NCBI GenBank assembly: GCA_038148375.1
Contig: JAYQVH010000006.1
Coordinates: 1 to 64,000 of the forward strand
DNA length: 64,000 nt
Direction: 5' to 3'
Source: CAWUEX02 sp038148375
GTDB lineage: Bacteria > Pseudomonadota > Alphaproteobacteria > Rhodospirillales > Rhodospirillaceae
The position numbers and the translations under genes are program-made. Shown here piece after piece: positions 1-8,788 of this stretch; position 1 is the first letter of the stretch; each line of letters opens with the position of its first letter. The notes under the pieces were generated by a model. The model saw only the letters and a list, made by a program, of their open reading frames with translations. It had not been told where the DNA came from and searched no databases.

Positions 1-48
1 GTTTGCATTTGGGCATGACCGCGCCACCGCCTGCGCTATAGTGATCCG

Positions 49-1137
49 ATGTCTTTTTCCCTTGTCCAGGTCAACACGTTCTATCCGGGCTTTTTGAACG
101 ACGCCTACGCTGCCGCGCCGGGCAAGGCGGACGCGCCGTATGCAGATCAGATCGGCTGGCTTCTGGATATGGGATTTTCCGATCCGCATATGTTCACCCG
201 CCCGCTGGAGGCGCTCGGGGTCGAGGCCACCCAGATCATCGCCAACTGCGGCCCCGCGCAGGCGGCCTGGCTGAGAGAAAATGGCGCTGGCGGCGTCCTG
301 CAATCGGAACATGACGCGCTCCGCATGCAAATCGACGCGCTGAAACCCGACGTGCTGTACATCAACGACTGCATCACCTTCGACAGCGTCTTTGTGCGCA
401 CCCTAACCCATAAGCCGAAACTGGTGATCGGCTGGCGGGGCTTTCCGCCGCCCGACGCGACGGACTGGACAGCGTTCGACGCCATTCTCACCAGCTTCGA
501 TAAGATGTTCGACTGGGCAAAAGCGCGCGGCGCGAAAAAGGTCATCCGGTTTCACCCCGGTTTCCCGCGCGACTGTCCGGCGATCGCCACGCCGCGCGCA
601 CCCGATCTCGACGTCGTGTTTTCCGGCAGCGTCACCCGCCAGCACAGCTACCGCATTCAGCTGCTGAATTATCTCGGTGGCCTGAGCCGCCTGCCGGAGC
701 CGGACGGCTTCGCCTTCGGGCTGTTCATGAACGATGCCAGCGCCCTCGACCCGACGGTTGCGGCGCTCAACCGCGGCGCGGTGTGGGGCAACGAGATGAT
801 CGCGACGCTGCGGCGGGCCAAGATTGTCGTGAACATCGACGTCGATGCATTCGATAATCAGCCGCCCAACATGCGCCTGATCGAGGCGACCGGCGCGGGC
901 GCGTTCCTGCTGACGCCGGACCATCCGCAGCTGCCCGAGTTTTTCGCGCCCGGCGAGGAAATAGAGACCTTCCGCACGCCAGCGGAACTGGTGGCGAAAC
1001 TCCGCCATTTCCTGGATGACGACACAGCACGCGAACGCATTGCCCTGGCAGGTCAGACGCGCTGCCTCGCCGACCACGACCTCAAGAGCCGCGCCATCTG
1101 GCTGAAAGACATTCTGGAAACGGAACTCAGAGGCTAA
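49..1137 (+). CDS. CgeB-like glycosyltransferase
   Basis: Predicted 362-residue soluble glycosyltransferase that would move a sugar onto a surface or spore-coat-type glycan. The C-terminal third carries the pattern of the CgeB / glycosyl-transferases-group-1 domain: a MRLIEATGAGAFLLT stretch near residues 275-290, then acidic GEEIETF, then a helical tail ending near DHDLKSRAIW. The N-terminal half looks like the first Rossmann lobe (KPDVLYINDC near 100). No signal peptide is seen. The ATG has only a weak upstream ribosome site. It converges on galE and the two coding ends overlap by four bases. With galE, a GT2 enzyme and a HAD protein next door, a role in polysaccharide or LPS decoration is likely; donor and acceptor are unknown. 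Confidence 0.8.
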   Translation: MSFSLVQVNTFYPGFLNDAYAAAPGKADAPYADQIGWLLDMGFSDPHMFTRPLEALGVEATQIIANCGPAQAAWLRENGAGGVLQSEHDALRMQIDALKPDVLYINDCITFDSVFVRTLTHKPKLVIGWRGFPPPDATDWTAFDAILTSFDKMFDWAKARGAKKVIRFHPGFPRDCPAIATPRAPDLDVVFSGSVTRQHSYRIQLLNYLGGLSRLPEPDGFAFGLFMNDASALDPTVAALNRGAVWGNEMIATLRRAKIVVNIDVDAFDNQPPNMRLIEATGAGAFLLTPDHPQLPEFFAPGEEIETFRTPAELVAKLRHFLDDDTARERIALAGQTRCLADHDLKSRAIWLKDILETELRG

Positions 1138-2102
1138 CGGAGGGTCCCGGCGAAGCGCGCAGCATCTGCAATCATGGTGGCGAGGTCTGAGCGCTGCGGC
1201 GTCCAGCCGAGATGCGCCCGCGCCTTATCGGCCGCCGCAACCAGATGGGCGGGATCGCCCGGCCGGCGCGGATGGGCGTCGTGCTTGACCGGCTTGCCGA
1301 GCGCGGCCTCGACCGCGGCAACAATTTCCAGCACCGAATATCCTTGGCCGGTCCCGAGATTATAAGCCGTAAATCCTGCGCTCAATTTATCGAGCGCCGA
1401 CACATGACCGTCGGCCAGATCGCTGACATGGATGAAATCGCGGATTGCGGAGCCGTCAGGCGTGCCGAAGTCGGTTCCGAGCACCGGCAGGCGATAGTCA
1501 TCGTCCAACGCGGCGCGCATGGCGTTTGGAATGACGTGGGTTTCGGGATCGTGGATTTCGCCGATCTCGCCGTCCGGATCGGCCCCGGCCGCATTGAAGT
1601 AGCGCAGTGCAGTCACTTTGAAGCCGTAAGCCGTCGCACAGGTCTCGGTCATCTGCTCGACCAGCGCCTTGGTTCGGCCGTAAGGCGAAATCGGCTCGAG
1701 CGGCGCGTCTTCGGTTACCGGAAGGACATCCGGCGCCCCGTAAACTGAACACGAGCTCGACAGCACCAGGCGGTCAACGCCGGTGTGCTTCATCGCGTCC
1801 ATCAGACTGACAGCGCCGTTGACGTTGATGCGGAAGTAATCGAGCGGCCGCTCCCAGGACTCACCGACATAGGCCAGCGCCGCGCAATGGATGACCGCCT
1901 CAATGCCATGCGCCGTCAGCGCCCGGACCAGTGCCGACGTATCCAGGACATCGGCTTCGATCAGCAGACCCCATTTAACGAAGCTCCGGTGACCGCGGCT
2001 CAGGTCGTCATAGGCGACCGGTGTGTGCCCTGCCCCGGCCAACGCCTTACAAATGTGGCTGCCGATATATCCCGCGCCCCCGGTGACTAAAACGTTGGTC
2101 AC
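1134..2102 (-). CDS. galE: UDP-glucose 4-epimerase
   Basis: 322-residue NAD-dependent sugar epimerase interconverting UDP-glucose and UDP-galactose in the cytoplasm, feeding surface-glycan synthesis. The NAD-binding glycine motif GGAGYIGS lies at residues 8-15, and the catalytic YxxxK is YGRTK at 141-145, preceded by the SSSCSVYG serine region near 116-122. Length is close to the usual 330-340. The start is a GTG at 2102, with GAGG about eleven bases upstream inside the end of the preceding GT2 gene, so translation is probably linked to it. It is the last gene of a minus-strand run that includes the HAD protein and GT2. Specificity for glucose rather than an N-acetyl sugar cannot be decided here. 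Confidence 0.92.
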   Translation of the reverse strand: MTNVLVTGGAGYIGSHICKALAGAGHTPVAYDDLSRGHRSFVKWGLLIEADVLDTSALVRALTAHGIEAVIHCAALAYVGESWERPLDYFRINVNGAVSLMDAMKHTGVDRLVLSSSCSVYGAPDVLPVTEDAPLEPISPYGRTKALVEQMTETCATAYGFKVTALRYFNAAGADPDGEIGEIHDPETHVIPNAMRAALDDDYRLPVLGTDFGTPDGSAIRDFIHVSDLADGHVSALDKLSAGFTAYNLGTGQGYSVLEIVAAVEAALGKPVKHDAHPRRPGDPAHLVAAADKARAHLGWTPQRSDLATMIADAARFAGTLR

Positions 2103-2108
2103 CGTGCG

Positions 2109-2996
2109 TTAAACCTCAACGGCGTGATAGCGGCCGTCTTCGTGGCTGAACACCACCGACTTGAAATGCGGCTTGCGCGACGGATCGACCAGATGGCCGA
2201 ATCCGAGCGCACTGAGGTGTTTGGCGAACACGCGTTCGCCGAGACGATTGGCGTCCTCGGGAATGATCGGCGTATAGCGCTGCAACACCGCGACACATTC
2301 GTCGCGATAGGCATCGCGCTGGACGACAGCCTTGTTGTCGCCCTGATAGCGGTAGATGCCAAGCGGCACCGGCGCGATATAGCAGTCGGTTTTTTCAATG
2401 AACCGCGCCCATAATTCAAAGTCGCAGGCCAGGGAAAAAGAGTGATCGAAGCAGCCTCCGACTTCGTCCCACAGCGAGCGGCGCCAAAACGTGGAGTCCT
2501 GCACGATCCAACCGGACGTCGGCAGACCAGACGACTTAATGTGTTCGCCGTTGTAAAAACCCCATTGATCGACACCGGGCACAAAATCGGCCTTGATGAC
2601 CGTGCCGTCCTTGCGCGCCTGCATGGGAAAGCGGGATGTGATCCACTGCACGTCGGGCAAGTGATCGAAAATATCGAGCACGGTTTGGATCGCCCAGGGC
2701 GCCAGCATGTCGTCGGAGTTGAGCCAGCCCATGATCTCGCCGTCGGACTTGCCGAAGCCGGCTTCAATAGCGTGATACATGCCGCCGTCCGGCTCAGACT
2801 GCCAATGATAAAGCTTTGATTCCTGACCTTTGATGAGGTCCACGGATCCGTCCGTTGATCCCCCGTCCATGACGACATAGTCGACCCGGTCAAATGCCAC
2901 CTGGTCGATGATCGACGACATGCAGTCGGCCAAGTAGTCCGCGTAGTTGTAGTTGACGGTGACCATAGTCATGCGGGACGGGGCGCCTGATGTCAT
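2109..2996 (-). CDS. Glycosyltransferase family 2
   Basis: 295-residue GT-A fold glycosyltransferase expected to use a nucleotide sugar in the cytoplasm. Visible hallmarks are VTVNYNYADYL at residues 12-22, the first acidic motif MDGGSTDGS at 43-51, the DxD-like NSDD at 93-96, and a downstream acceptor-side WVVQD/FW region. No membrane helix is obvious. The ATG at 2996 has GAGGA seven to eleven bases upstream, seven bases after the stop of the 103-residue gene. It lies between that gene and galE in a tight minus-strand run with glycan functions. The sugar transferred is unknown. Confidence 0.88.
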   Translation of the reverse strand: MTSGAPSRMTMVTVNYNYADYLADCMSSIIDQVAFDRVDYVVMDGGSTDGSVDLIKGQESKLYHWQSEPDGGMYHAIEAGFGKSDGEIMGWLNSDDMLAPWAIQTVLDIFDHLPDVQWITSRFPMQARKDGTVIKADFVPGVDQWGFYNGEHIKSSGLPTSGWIVQDSTFWRRSLWDEVGGCFDHSFSLACDFELWARFIEKTDCYIAPVPLGIYRYQGDNKAVVQRDAYRDECVAVLQRYTPIIPEDANRLGERVFAKHLSALGFGHLVDPSRKPHFKSVVFSHEDGRYHAVEV

Positions 2997-3003
2997 ACCG
3001 TCC

Positions 3004-3315
3004 TCAGATCAACTGGCCGAGACGAGCGTATGTGAAACGCAGCACGACACTGACGCTGTGCGGCCAAGATGGAATGGAGGCGCCGAGGTCAAGGCGCATA
3101 GCCGCTCCGTTCGGTCCCATCTCGACAAAATTCGAGTGCGCGATCATGTCCCCGTCGTACGCCACCTTACCCGTGAGATCGACTACGTTTTGCACACCTT
3201 CACCCTGAAACACCACGCCGCAGAGAGCCAGCGACACAATCGAATGTGCTTTTGGCCATGCAATGGTGACAGAAGTAAACGCATCGGCGCCGAAAGCCTT
3301 GATTGGCACCGTCAT
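3004..3315 (-). CDS. Small uncharacterised protein coupled to the HAD gene
   Basis: 103-residue protein with no family I recognise. Its ATG at 3315 overlaps the TGA of the HAD gene as ATGA, a classic translational-coupling arrangement, and it is followed within eight bases by the GT2 gene; this context is the main reason to believe it. The sequence starts MTVPIKAFGADAF and alternates hydrophobic and polar residues in a way that suggests a beta-rich, sandwich-like fold (VTIAWPKAHSIVSLALCGVV, later SVSVVLRFTYARLG). It has no signal peptide or membrane helix. Possible roles are a carbohydrate-binding accessory or a separated C-terminal part of the HAD protein. Confidence 0.6.
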   Translation of the reverse strand: MTVPIKAFGADAFTSVTIAWPKAHSIVSLALCGVVFQGEGVQNVVDLTGKVAYDGDMIAHSNFVEMGPNGAAMRLDLGASIPSWPHSVSVVLRFTYARLGQLI

Positions 3316-4379
3316 TTCGCCCCGGCCGGCAGCGGAAACGGCAAGCGGCGCGACAACCACAGCTCACCCGGATCCACCTCGGGCGCAACATGTCCGACCA
3401 GCTTGTCCAGAAATCTGCCTTCGCGCATGACGCCGTATGTCTTGGCATCGGCGATAGCGGCAATCTCTCGTGCCACGAAGCGCGCATAGCAGGCGAACAG
3501 CGGCGCGAGGACGGCAGCGCCATAAGCCCAATAGGGCACCCTATCCGCCGCTAAACTCGGCGGCGGTCTATGACTTAAGCGCGAGCGCAGTCCCGTGAGG
3601 CCGCCGCAGCCGCCATCGGCAATCCATTCGGCCCGCGCCGCCGCATCGCCCGGCAGTTCGCCTGACCGGGTGCGCGGCAAGGCGAGCCATTTGTCGTAAT
3701 GAACGTGGGAGATCCCGCGTATCACACAGGGCGCGACATCGGCGTCGTAATTGTCTCCGACGTGAATCACCTTTTCCGCCGGCACGTTCAGGTCCTTCAT
3801 CACCAGATCGAACAGGTCACGCCATTTCGGCCGGCCGTATTCGTTGGAAATGTAGAGCGTGTCCGGCAGGTCTTGGGCAGCCAGACCGGCTTGGTCGAGA
3901 AACAGCGTCAGTTGTTCTCGCGTAAAATAGGTATCGGACGTCAGAATAACTTTGACGCCGGCGTCACTTGCCGACCGCATGAGGACGACGACATCTTCAT
4001 CCAACACCATTGCGGCGGCCTCACAGGCGACCTCAGCGGCGATGGCGTGAGTCCTCGCATCGGGCGATGTCCATAAATGACCGGGCAGCGCGTCGTAGAT
4101 GTCCGTGAGCACCACCTCGCGTGACCCCGATTTTGCTTCCGCCTCGGCCCGCGCCGCCTTTTCAGCCGCCGACCGAAGGTCGGTGAACTGCACAGCGCTG
4201 ACGCCTGCCCGGATCAGCCCATCGTTGGCCAACGCCGCAGCGACATGGGCAAAGATATCTTTCGGCTCCGGCACCCGGCGCCAGATCAGCGTGTCGAAGA
4301 TATCGACCGACAGCACATCACAGCGTCCGTCCGCAATGGCGTCTGCAATCGGTTTCAGGCGCAGGTCCGCAACACTCAT
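3312..4379 (-). CDS. HAD-superfamily hydrolase (COG5610-like)
   Basis: 355-residue HAD phosphatase-like protein. Motif I is VDIFDTLI with nucleophile Asp26 and acid/base Asp29. A serine/threonine motif II is seen as ILTSDTYF, and motif III/IV as HVGDNYDADV around residue 215. Proteins of this type with the SVDIFDTL signature occur in polysaccharide and O-antigen loci, which fits the GT2 and galE downstream. Start and stop both sit in ATGA overlaps, with the ketopantoate-reductase-like gene upstream and the small gene downstream. The C-terminal 80 residues lie beyond the HAD fold and are uncharacterised. Substrate unknown. Confidence 0.85.
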   Translation of the reverse strand: MSVADLRLKPIADAIADGRCDVLSVDIFDTLIWRRVPEPKDIFAHVAAALANDGLIRAGVSAVQFTDLRSAAEKAARAEAEAKSGSREVVLTDIYDALPGHLWTSPDARTHAIAAEVACEAAAMVLDEDVVVLMRSASDAGVKVILTSDTYFTREQLTLFLDQAGLAAQDLPDTLYISNEYGRPKWRDLFDLVMKDLNVPAEKVIHVGDNYDADVAPCVIRGISHVHYDKWLALPRTRSGELPGDAAARAEWIADGGCGGLTGLRSRLSHRPPPSLAADRVPYWAYGAAVLAPLFACYARFVAREIAAIADAKTYGVMREGRFLDKLVGHVAPEVDPGELWLSRRLPFPLPAGAK

Positions 4380-5362
4380 GAGTCTGACCTCTGGTCAACC
4401 GATGCCAGCGTGCGCAGGAGACCCAGCATGGCGCGGCTCAGCGGCATGGGCGTATTGGTCAACTCGCCGATCTCAATCGCGGCCCCGAGGATTGCATCAA
4501 GCTCCAATGGATTTCCGGCCTCCATATCCTGCAGCATGGACGTCTTTGACGGGCCCATGTTGCCGGCGCTGGAAAAGCGCTCCGACGGGTCGGGACCCGG
4601 GTCGAGCGCCAGCGCAGTCGCCAGAGCCCGCGACTCGTTCATCAAGCCATAAAGTAACTCGCGAACAAGAGGGTCGGCCATCAACTTATCCAAGGTGGAC
4701 ATCGCCAATGCGCTGACCGGGTTAAAACTGATATTGGCGAGCAGCTTGTTGATCACATTCTGATGAATGTTGCCTGCCACCTCGGTGTTGTAGCCGGCTT
4801 TTTCGAAAACAGCCCGGATGGGCTCCATCCCGTCCTGACGATTATCGGGGCGGCCCAAGGCGAGGTGGTTGGAGTGATCGTGGCGAATCGACCCGTCCGC
4901 CTGCCATGAAACGCCGCAGTTGATGACTCCGCCAATATGACGCGACACATCGAAATGCTGGGACACGGCGCCGTCCGGATCTACGGCCTGCAAGCGCGTC
5001 CCTTCGAGAGCGCCGCCGAAGTGATTGAAAAACCACCAGGGAATGCCATTGGTGATCTGCACGACAGGCGCGTCATCGCGGCACAGCGCCGAAACCTGCG
5101 GAGCGATGCTCCGCATGCCGTTTTCCTTAACCGTAATGACGACCAGGTCATGGGGCCCGAGCGTTTCGGCATTGGAACTGGCGTCTAAGGTCTTCGTGAA
5201 CGTCTCGCCCTCGTCATGCAAGGTAATGCCCGACGTCTTGAGGTCATACACACGGGGGGCACGCACCAGCGCCGAGACGTCAAACCCGGCACGGATCAAC
5301 TTGACCGCCATCATGCCGCCGATCGCGCCAGGCCCGACTATACAGATACGTTGAAAGGTCAT
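4376..5362 (-). CDS. Ketopantoate reductase (PanE/ApbA) family protein
   Basis: 328-residue NADPH-dependent 2-oxoacid reductase of the ketopantoate reductase family. The Rossmann motif is GPGAIGG at residues 10-16. The C-terminal helical domain has the family lysine-asparagine pattern VINKLLANISFNPVSAL, and an EDMEAGNPLELDAI-type segment that matches the active-site glutamate region. The start chosen is the ATG at 5362, because an upstream in-frame start would run into the flavoprotein gene and the glycine motif would sit too deep. The stop overlaps the HAD start as ATGA. Many paralogs act on other 2-oxoacids, and the neighbouring 2-hydroxyacid-type oxidase makes that plausible here, so PanE function proper is not claimed. 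Confidence 0.85.
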   Translation of the reverse strand: MTFQRICIVGPGAIGGMMAVKLIRAGFDVSALVRAPRVYDLKTSGITLHDEGETFTKTLDASSNAETLGPHDLVVITVKENGMRSIAPQVSALCRDDAPVVQITNGIPWWFFNHFGGALEGTRLQAVDPDGAVSQHFDVSRHIGGVINCGVSWQADGSIRHDHSNHLALGRPDNRQDGMEPIRAVFEKAGYNTEVAGNIHQNVINKLLANISFNPVSALAMSTLDKLMADPLVRELLYGLMNESRALATALALDPGPDPSERFSSAGNMGPSKTSMLQDMEAGNPLELDAILGAAIEIGELTNTPMPLSRAMLGLLRTLASVDQRSDS

Positions 5363-5378
5363 GCTGGGTGCGAACCGC

Positions 5379-6755
5379 CTAAAACAGTTTGCCGGGGTTG
5401 AGGATGCCGCCGGGATCGAGCGCATGCTTGATCAACTCCATCACGCCAACCGCGTTGCCGGCCTCGGCCGCGAGCAGGTCGCGTTTGCCGAATCCGATTC
5501 CGTGCTCGCCGGTGCAGGTGCCGCCCATGGCCAGCGCGCGCTCGACCATGCGCGTGTGCAGCCGCTCCGCCTCGTGCACCTGACTTTCGTCATCCGGATC
5601 CATAATGAAAACCACATGGAAGTTGCCGTCTCCGACATGTCCCAACAGCGGCGCGGGCATCGGACAGGCGTCCAGGTCCGCCTTGGTTTCGCGGATGCAA
5701 TCACCCAGACGCGAAATCGGCACGCACACATCGGTCGCCAAACCTTTTGAATCAGGCTTTAAGGCCAGCGCGGCGTAGTAAGCCGCATGACGGGCCTGCC
5801 ATAGCTTGGACCGGTCCTCCGGCTTGTCGGACCAGACAAAACTGCCGCCTTGGTGCGCTCCCGCGATGTCCTGTACCGTCTCCGCCTGCTCGCGGACACC
5901 GTTCTCCGAACCATGGAATTCCATGAACAGTGTCGGCGCGACCTCGAGGTCCAACTTGGCATACCGGTTGACGGCGTCGACACTGACGTCGTCCATCAAT
6001 TCAATGCGCGCGATGGGAACTCCGCATTGGATGGTTTCGATGACGGTCGTGACGGCCTCGTCGATGGTTGGAAAAGACACCACAGCCACGGCGGTCGCTT
6101 CTGGCACGCCATGCAGCTTGAGAATGATTTCCGTGACAACGCCGAGCGTGCCTTCGGAACCAATGAACAGCCGGGTGAGATCGTAACCCGCCGACGACTT
6201 ACGCGCCCGTCCGCCGGTCTTGATGGTGGCACCATCAGCCATGACCACCGTCAGGCCGAGGACATTCTCGCGCATCGTACCGTAGCGCACGGCATTGGTG
6301 CCGGATGCCCGGGTGCCGACCATGCCGCCAATGGTGCATTCCGCACCGGGGTCGATCGGAAAAAACAAACCCGTATCGCGCAAATGACTGTTCAGCGCAG
6401 CGCGCGTTACACCGGGCTGAATAATGCAGTCCATATCTTCCGCGTGAACGGCAATGATTTTGTCCATCTGCGAGAGGTCTATGCACACGCCGCCGTGAAG
6501 TGCCTGCACCTGACCCTCGAGCGACGTGCCGGCGCCGAACGGAATCACCGGAACTCCGGCCGCGCTGCACTGGCGCACGATATCTGAGACCTCTTCGGTC
6601 GTTCGCGGATACACCACGGCATCGGGCGGCGCGCTGGCATGCCAGGACTCACCTTGACCGTGACGCTCAAGCACGTCGCGGTTTACAGAACAGCGCTCCG
6701 CAAACTGCGACTGCAGCGCAGCGACAACCTCGTCTATCCGTCCTGCTCCATCCAT
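5379..6755 (-). CDS. FAD-linked oxidase, GlcD / D-lactate dehydrogenase type
   Basis: 458-residue flavoprotein that should oxidise a 2-hydroxyacid such as D-lactate or glycolate. The N-terminal PCMH-type FAD domain shows PFGAGTSLEGQ and later GGMVGTRASGTNAVRYG and GSEGTLGVVTE. The C-terminal cap has the family signatures HVGDGNFHVVF and TGEHGIGFGKR. The start was set at the ATG at 6755, 17 bases after the upstream gene, with an AAGAGAT ribosome site; an upstream start would overlap the CpcT-like gene. No partner subunits (GlcE/GlcF) are nearby, so it resembles the stand-alone single-chain enzymes. The reductase-like gene downstream suggests a shared 2-hydroxy/2-oxoacid pathway (inference). 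Confidence 0.9.
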   Translation of the reverse strand: MDGAGRIDEVVAALQSQFAERCSVNRDVLERHGQGESWHASAPPDAVVYPRTTEEVSDIVRQCSAAGVPVIPFGAGTSLEGQVQALHGGVCIDLSQMDKIIAVHAEDMDCIIQPGVTRAALNSHLRDTGLFFPIDPGAECTIGGMVGTRASGTNAVRYGTMRENVLGLTVVMADGATIKTGGRARKSSAGYDLTRLFIGSEGTLGVVTEIILKLHGVPEATAVAVVSFPTIDEAVTTVIETIQCGVPIARIELMDDVSVDAVNRYAKLDLEVAPTLFMEFHGSENGVREQAETVQDIAGAHQGGSFVWSDKPEDRSKLWQARHAAYYAALALKPDSKGLATDVCVPISRLGDCIRETKADLDACPMPAPLLGHVGDGNFHVVFIMDPDDESQVHEAERLHTRMVERALAMGGTCTGEHGIGFGKRDLLAAEAGNAVGVMELIKHALDPGGILNPGKLF

Positions 6756-6772
6756 CGGAAATCTCTTCGGCG

Positions 6773-7765
6773 TTACGGTCGCGGCGCGCCTTGCTCCTTC
6801 AACCGGCACAGAGTGTAGAACCAGCCGAGATTAAGGCCGAAGCGGTCCGCATCATCGACCGCGTACGCATACGCAATCGGAATATGGTTGCCCTTTTCGT
6901 GGATGCGGAACAGCGGGAACGTGCGCTCCGACGGCGAAGAAAATTCCCGGTCATGCAGCTGGAATTCAAGTGTACGTCCGTCGGGCCAGGCAATATCCGC
7001 CGCGCCGCCTTGATCGTGGACTTCGATCTCGGTGAGAAACTCGGTCTTGGTCATATCGCCATCGAGATTGTAGTTGACCGTACAGATGAACCGCCGCGCT
7101 TTGGTCATTTGCACCCAGGCGTACCCGGAACCGGGATTTTGCTCCCAGGTCACCTCGCCGGTCTCGCGGCTGATCCGCCGGTCGCGCGTCCAGTTGTGTT
7201 CCGGCCCGAGCACGACCTGGTATTCGAACCACTCGTCGCCGCCGCAGGACGCCTCTTTCATGCCGCCACGAAACTGCCCGCCCTCGAAGCGCATGTAGAC
7301 GTCGCACGGATCGGAAAACGCGCGGAGATCCGACGCCTCAATCGCGGCGAGGCGATCCGCATCGAGCCGCGCGCCGATCAATTCGTCGTGACCATCCTTA
7401 AACGCATACAGCTTCACTTTGACGGCCTGCTCGGCTTCATCAACCGACAAAGAATAGACGCGGATGCGTGAGATCTCGGCCGGATCTCCGTTGAGGAATT
7501 CCTCAACATAAAGAACGTTTTCGCCGAGCTCCGGCAGGTCGAGCGTGATGTAATGGGAGTGAATGCGGAAAACCGGCTCGAACACCGGCGCCCCCAGCCC
7601 GCCGCCGGACTGGCGCACGATCTGCTCATGGTTGTCGTATTCGCCGGGCCACCACTGCATCATCAGGCGCAGGTGACCCTCGAGCTCCCCTTTCGGGAAT
7701 GTTTGAGCCGCCGCCGGCGATCCGGCCAACAGCGCGGCAGCCACCCATGCGTAAAGACCTTTCAT
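6773..7765 (-). CDS. Exported CpcT/CpeT-like protein
   Basis: 330-residue secreted protein with a clear Sec signal (MKGLYAWVAAALLAGSPAAAQ). Residues 30-120 resemble the CpcT/CpeT (DUF1001) family: MMQWWPGEYDNHEQ matches the family opening, followed by HSHYITLDLPELG and FLNGDPAEISRIRVYSL. In cyanobacteria this calycin-like family attaches bilins to phycobiliproteins. Here there are no phycobiliproteins, the protein is longer than the usual 190-200 residues, and it is exported, so a different ligand-binding role is more likely. A strong TAAGGAGG ribosome site precedes the ATG. It is first in the minus-strand run leading to the flavoprotein. Confidence 0.7.
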   Translation of the reverse strand: MKGLYAWVAAALLAGSPAAAQTFPKGELEGHLRLMMQWWPGEYDNHEQIVRQSGGGLGAPVFEPVFRIHSHYITLDLPELGENVLYVEEFLNGDPAEISRIRVYSLSVDEAEQAVKVKLYAFKDGHDELIGARLDADRLAAIEASDLRAFSDPCDVYMRFEGGQFRGGMKEASCGGDEWFEYQVVLGPEHNWTRDRRISRETGEVTWEQNPGSGYAWVQMTKARRFICTVNYNLDGDMTKTEFLTEIEVHDQGGAADIAWPDGRTLEFQLHDREFSSPSERTFPLFRIHEKGNHIPIAYAYAVDDADRFGLNLGWFYTLCRLKEQGAPRP

Positions 7766-7786
7766 GATGACCCCTCCTTAGCGGGC

Positions 7787-8272
7787 TTACTTGGGCTCAA
7801 ATCCCATGACGCTGACCAGGACGCCATCCGGATCGTAAAAAATCATTTCCGTATAGGTGCCGGCCTTCATGTACTCGCTGTCTTCTTCTTTGGTGTACTT
7901 GGTGGGTGGGGTGAGGAAATCGTAGCCGTTGGCTTTCAGGTCGGCGTAAATGTCGTCGGGCTGAAAAGTCGTGACGACGACCGCGACTTGCCCCAAGTGA
8001 ATCTTTCCGACCGGCGGCGGCGAGGTTTCAGGCACGTTGTCGGCGGTGATCTCATATAATCCGATCAGCCCGTCCTCGCTGTTTTGCGAGCGCAGATGGA
8101 CGATGTGCATGCTGCAGTCGTCCAAGCCGATCATCTTGGCCATCGCCGGTCCGGCGACAGTTTTGTCCTCAGCGATTTGAAATCCCAGGATATCCCGGTA
8201 GAGCGCCAGCGATTTTTCGATATCACGGCAGAAAATCGTGGTGCGTTTCACAGGACTGGTGCGTTCGGTCAT
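7787..8272 (-). CDS. VOC / glyoxalase-fold protein
   Basis: 161-residue protein of the vicinal-oxygen-chelate fold, used by glyoxalases, ring-cleavage dioxygenases and resistance proteins. It opens with SPVKRTTIFCRDIEKSLALYRDILGFQI, the usual first beta-alpha unit, and closes with TYTEMIFYDPDGVLVSVMGFEP, where a metal-binding glutamate is expected. The start was set at the ATG at 8272 (GGAGAAAAAGGT upstream); the extra upstream reading frame has no VOC similarity. It is divergent from the MAPEG gene about 100 bases away and 21 bases upstream of the CpcT-like gene. Substrate unknown. Confidence 0.85.
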   Translation of the reverse strand: MTERTSPVKRTTIFCRDIEKSLALYRDILGFQIAEDKTVAGPAMAKMIGLDDCSMHIVHLRSQNSEDGLIGLYEITADNVPETSPPPVGKIHLGQVAVVVTTFQPDDIYADLKANGYDFLTPPTKYTKEEDSEYMKAGTYTEMIFYDPDGVLVSVMGFEPK

Positions 8273-8375
8273 ACCTTTTTCTCCGTATTGCCGCCGCGCC
8301 GGCAGCCTTTCATAATGCGCCCATAATGACAGAGCGCCCGGCAAAAACCACCGACAATCCAAGAAGGACGAAGCC

Positions 8376-8777
8376 ATGATCCTAGAGCAATTTCCCCTCA
8401 CCGCGCTGGCCACCATCGCCGCGCTGTTCGTTTATTTTTACTGCATGATCATGGTGGGCCGGACCCGCATGAAGCTCGGTATAAAGCCGCCCTCGACCGA
8501 AGGACCGGAAGAGTTCCTGCGTGTGAACCGCGTCCATCAGAACATGGTCGAGCAACTGGTGATGCATCTGCCGGCGCTGTGGCTGTTCGCCGCGGCCTGG
8601 GGCGATCTTTGGGCCGGCATTCTGGGTTTCGTGTTTGCCGTCGGGCGTATTCTCTACGCCCGCGGGTATTACGAGGCTGCGGAGAAACGCAGCCGCGGCT
8701 TCGGCATCGCGTCGCTGGCAACCATCATCCTCACCCTCGGCGCGCTGATCGGCACGCTGATGGCGATGTTCGGATAG
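8376..8777 (+). CDS. MAPEG-family membrane protein
   Basis: 133-residue integral membrane protein with four hydrophobic helices. It has the MAPEG features RVHQNMVEQLVMHLPALWLFA and GRILYARGYYEAAEKRSRGFG, with the arginine/tyrosine pattern that binds glutathione in this eicosanoid/glutathione-metabolism family. Bacterial members are thought to act as microsomal-type glutathione transferases or peroxidases; whether this one is active is not known. A good AAGGAC site precedes the ATG. The DUF1838 gene follows after eleven bases on the same strand, so the two are probably co-transcribed. Confidence 0.88.
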   Translation: MILEQFPLTALATIAALFVYFYCMIMVGRTRMKLGIKPPSTEGPEEFLRVNRVHQNMVEQLVMHLPALWLFAAAWGDLWAGILGFVFAVGRILYARGYYEAAEKRSRGFGIASLATIILTLGALIGTLMAMFG

Positions 8778-8788
8778 GAAGTGGCGAA

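Noticed and set aside
3200..3523. Frameshift joining the HAD protein to the small downstream gene
   Set aside because: The ATGA overlap gives a normal start and stop without any shift; the other frame over the junction is arginine-rich noise.
8376..8600. Possibility that the DUF1838 frame begins far upstream inside the MAPEG gene
   Set aside because: The MAPEG gene occupies that DNA in another frame with clear motifs, and the Tat leader begins at the ATG at 8789.
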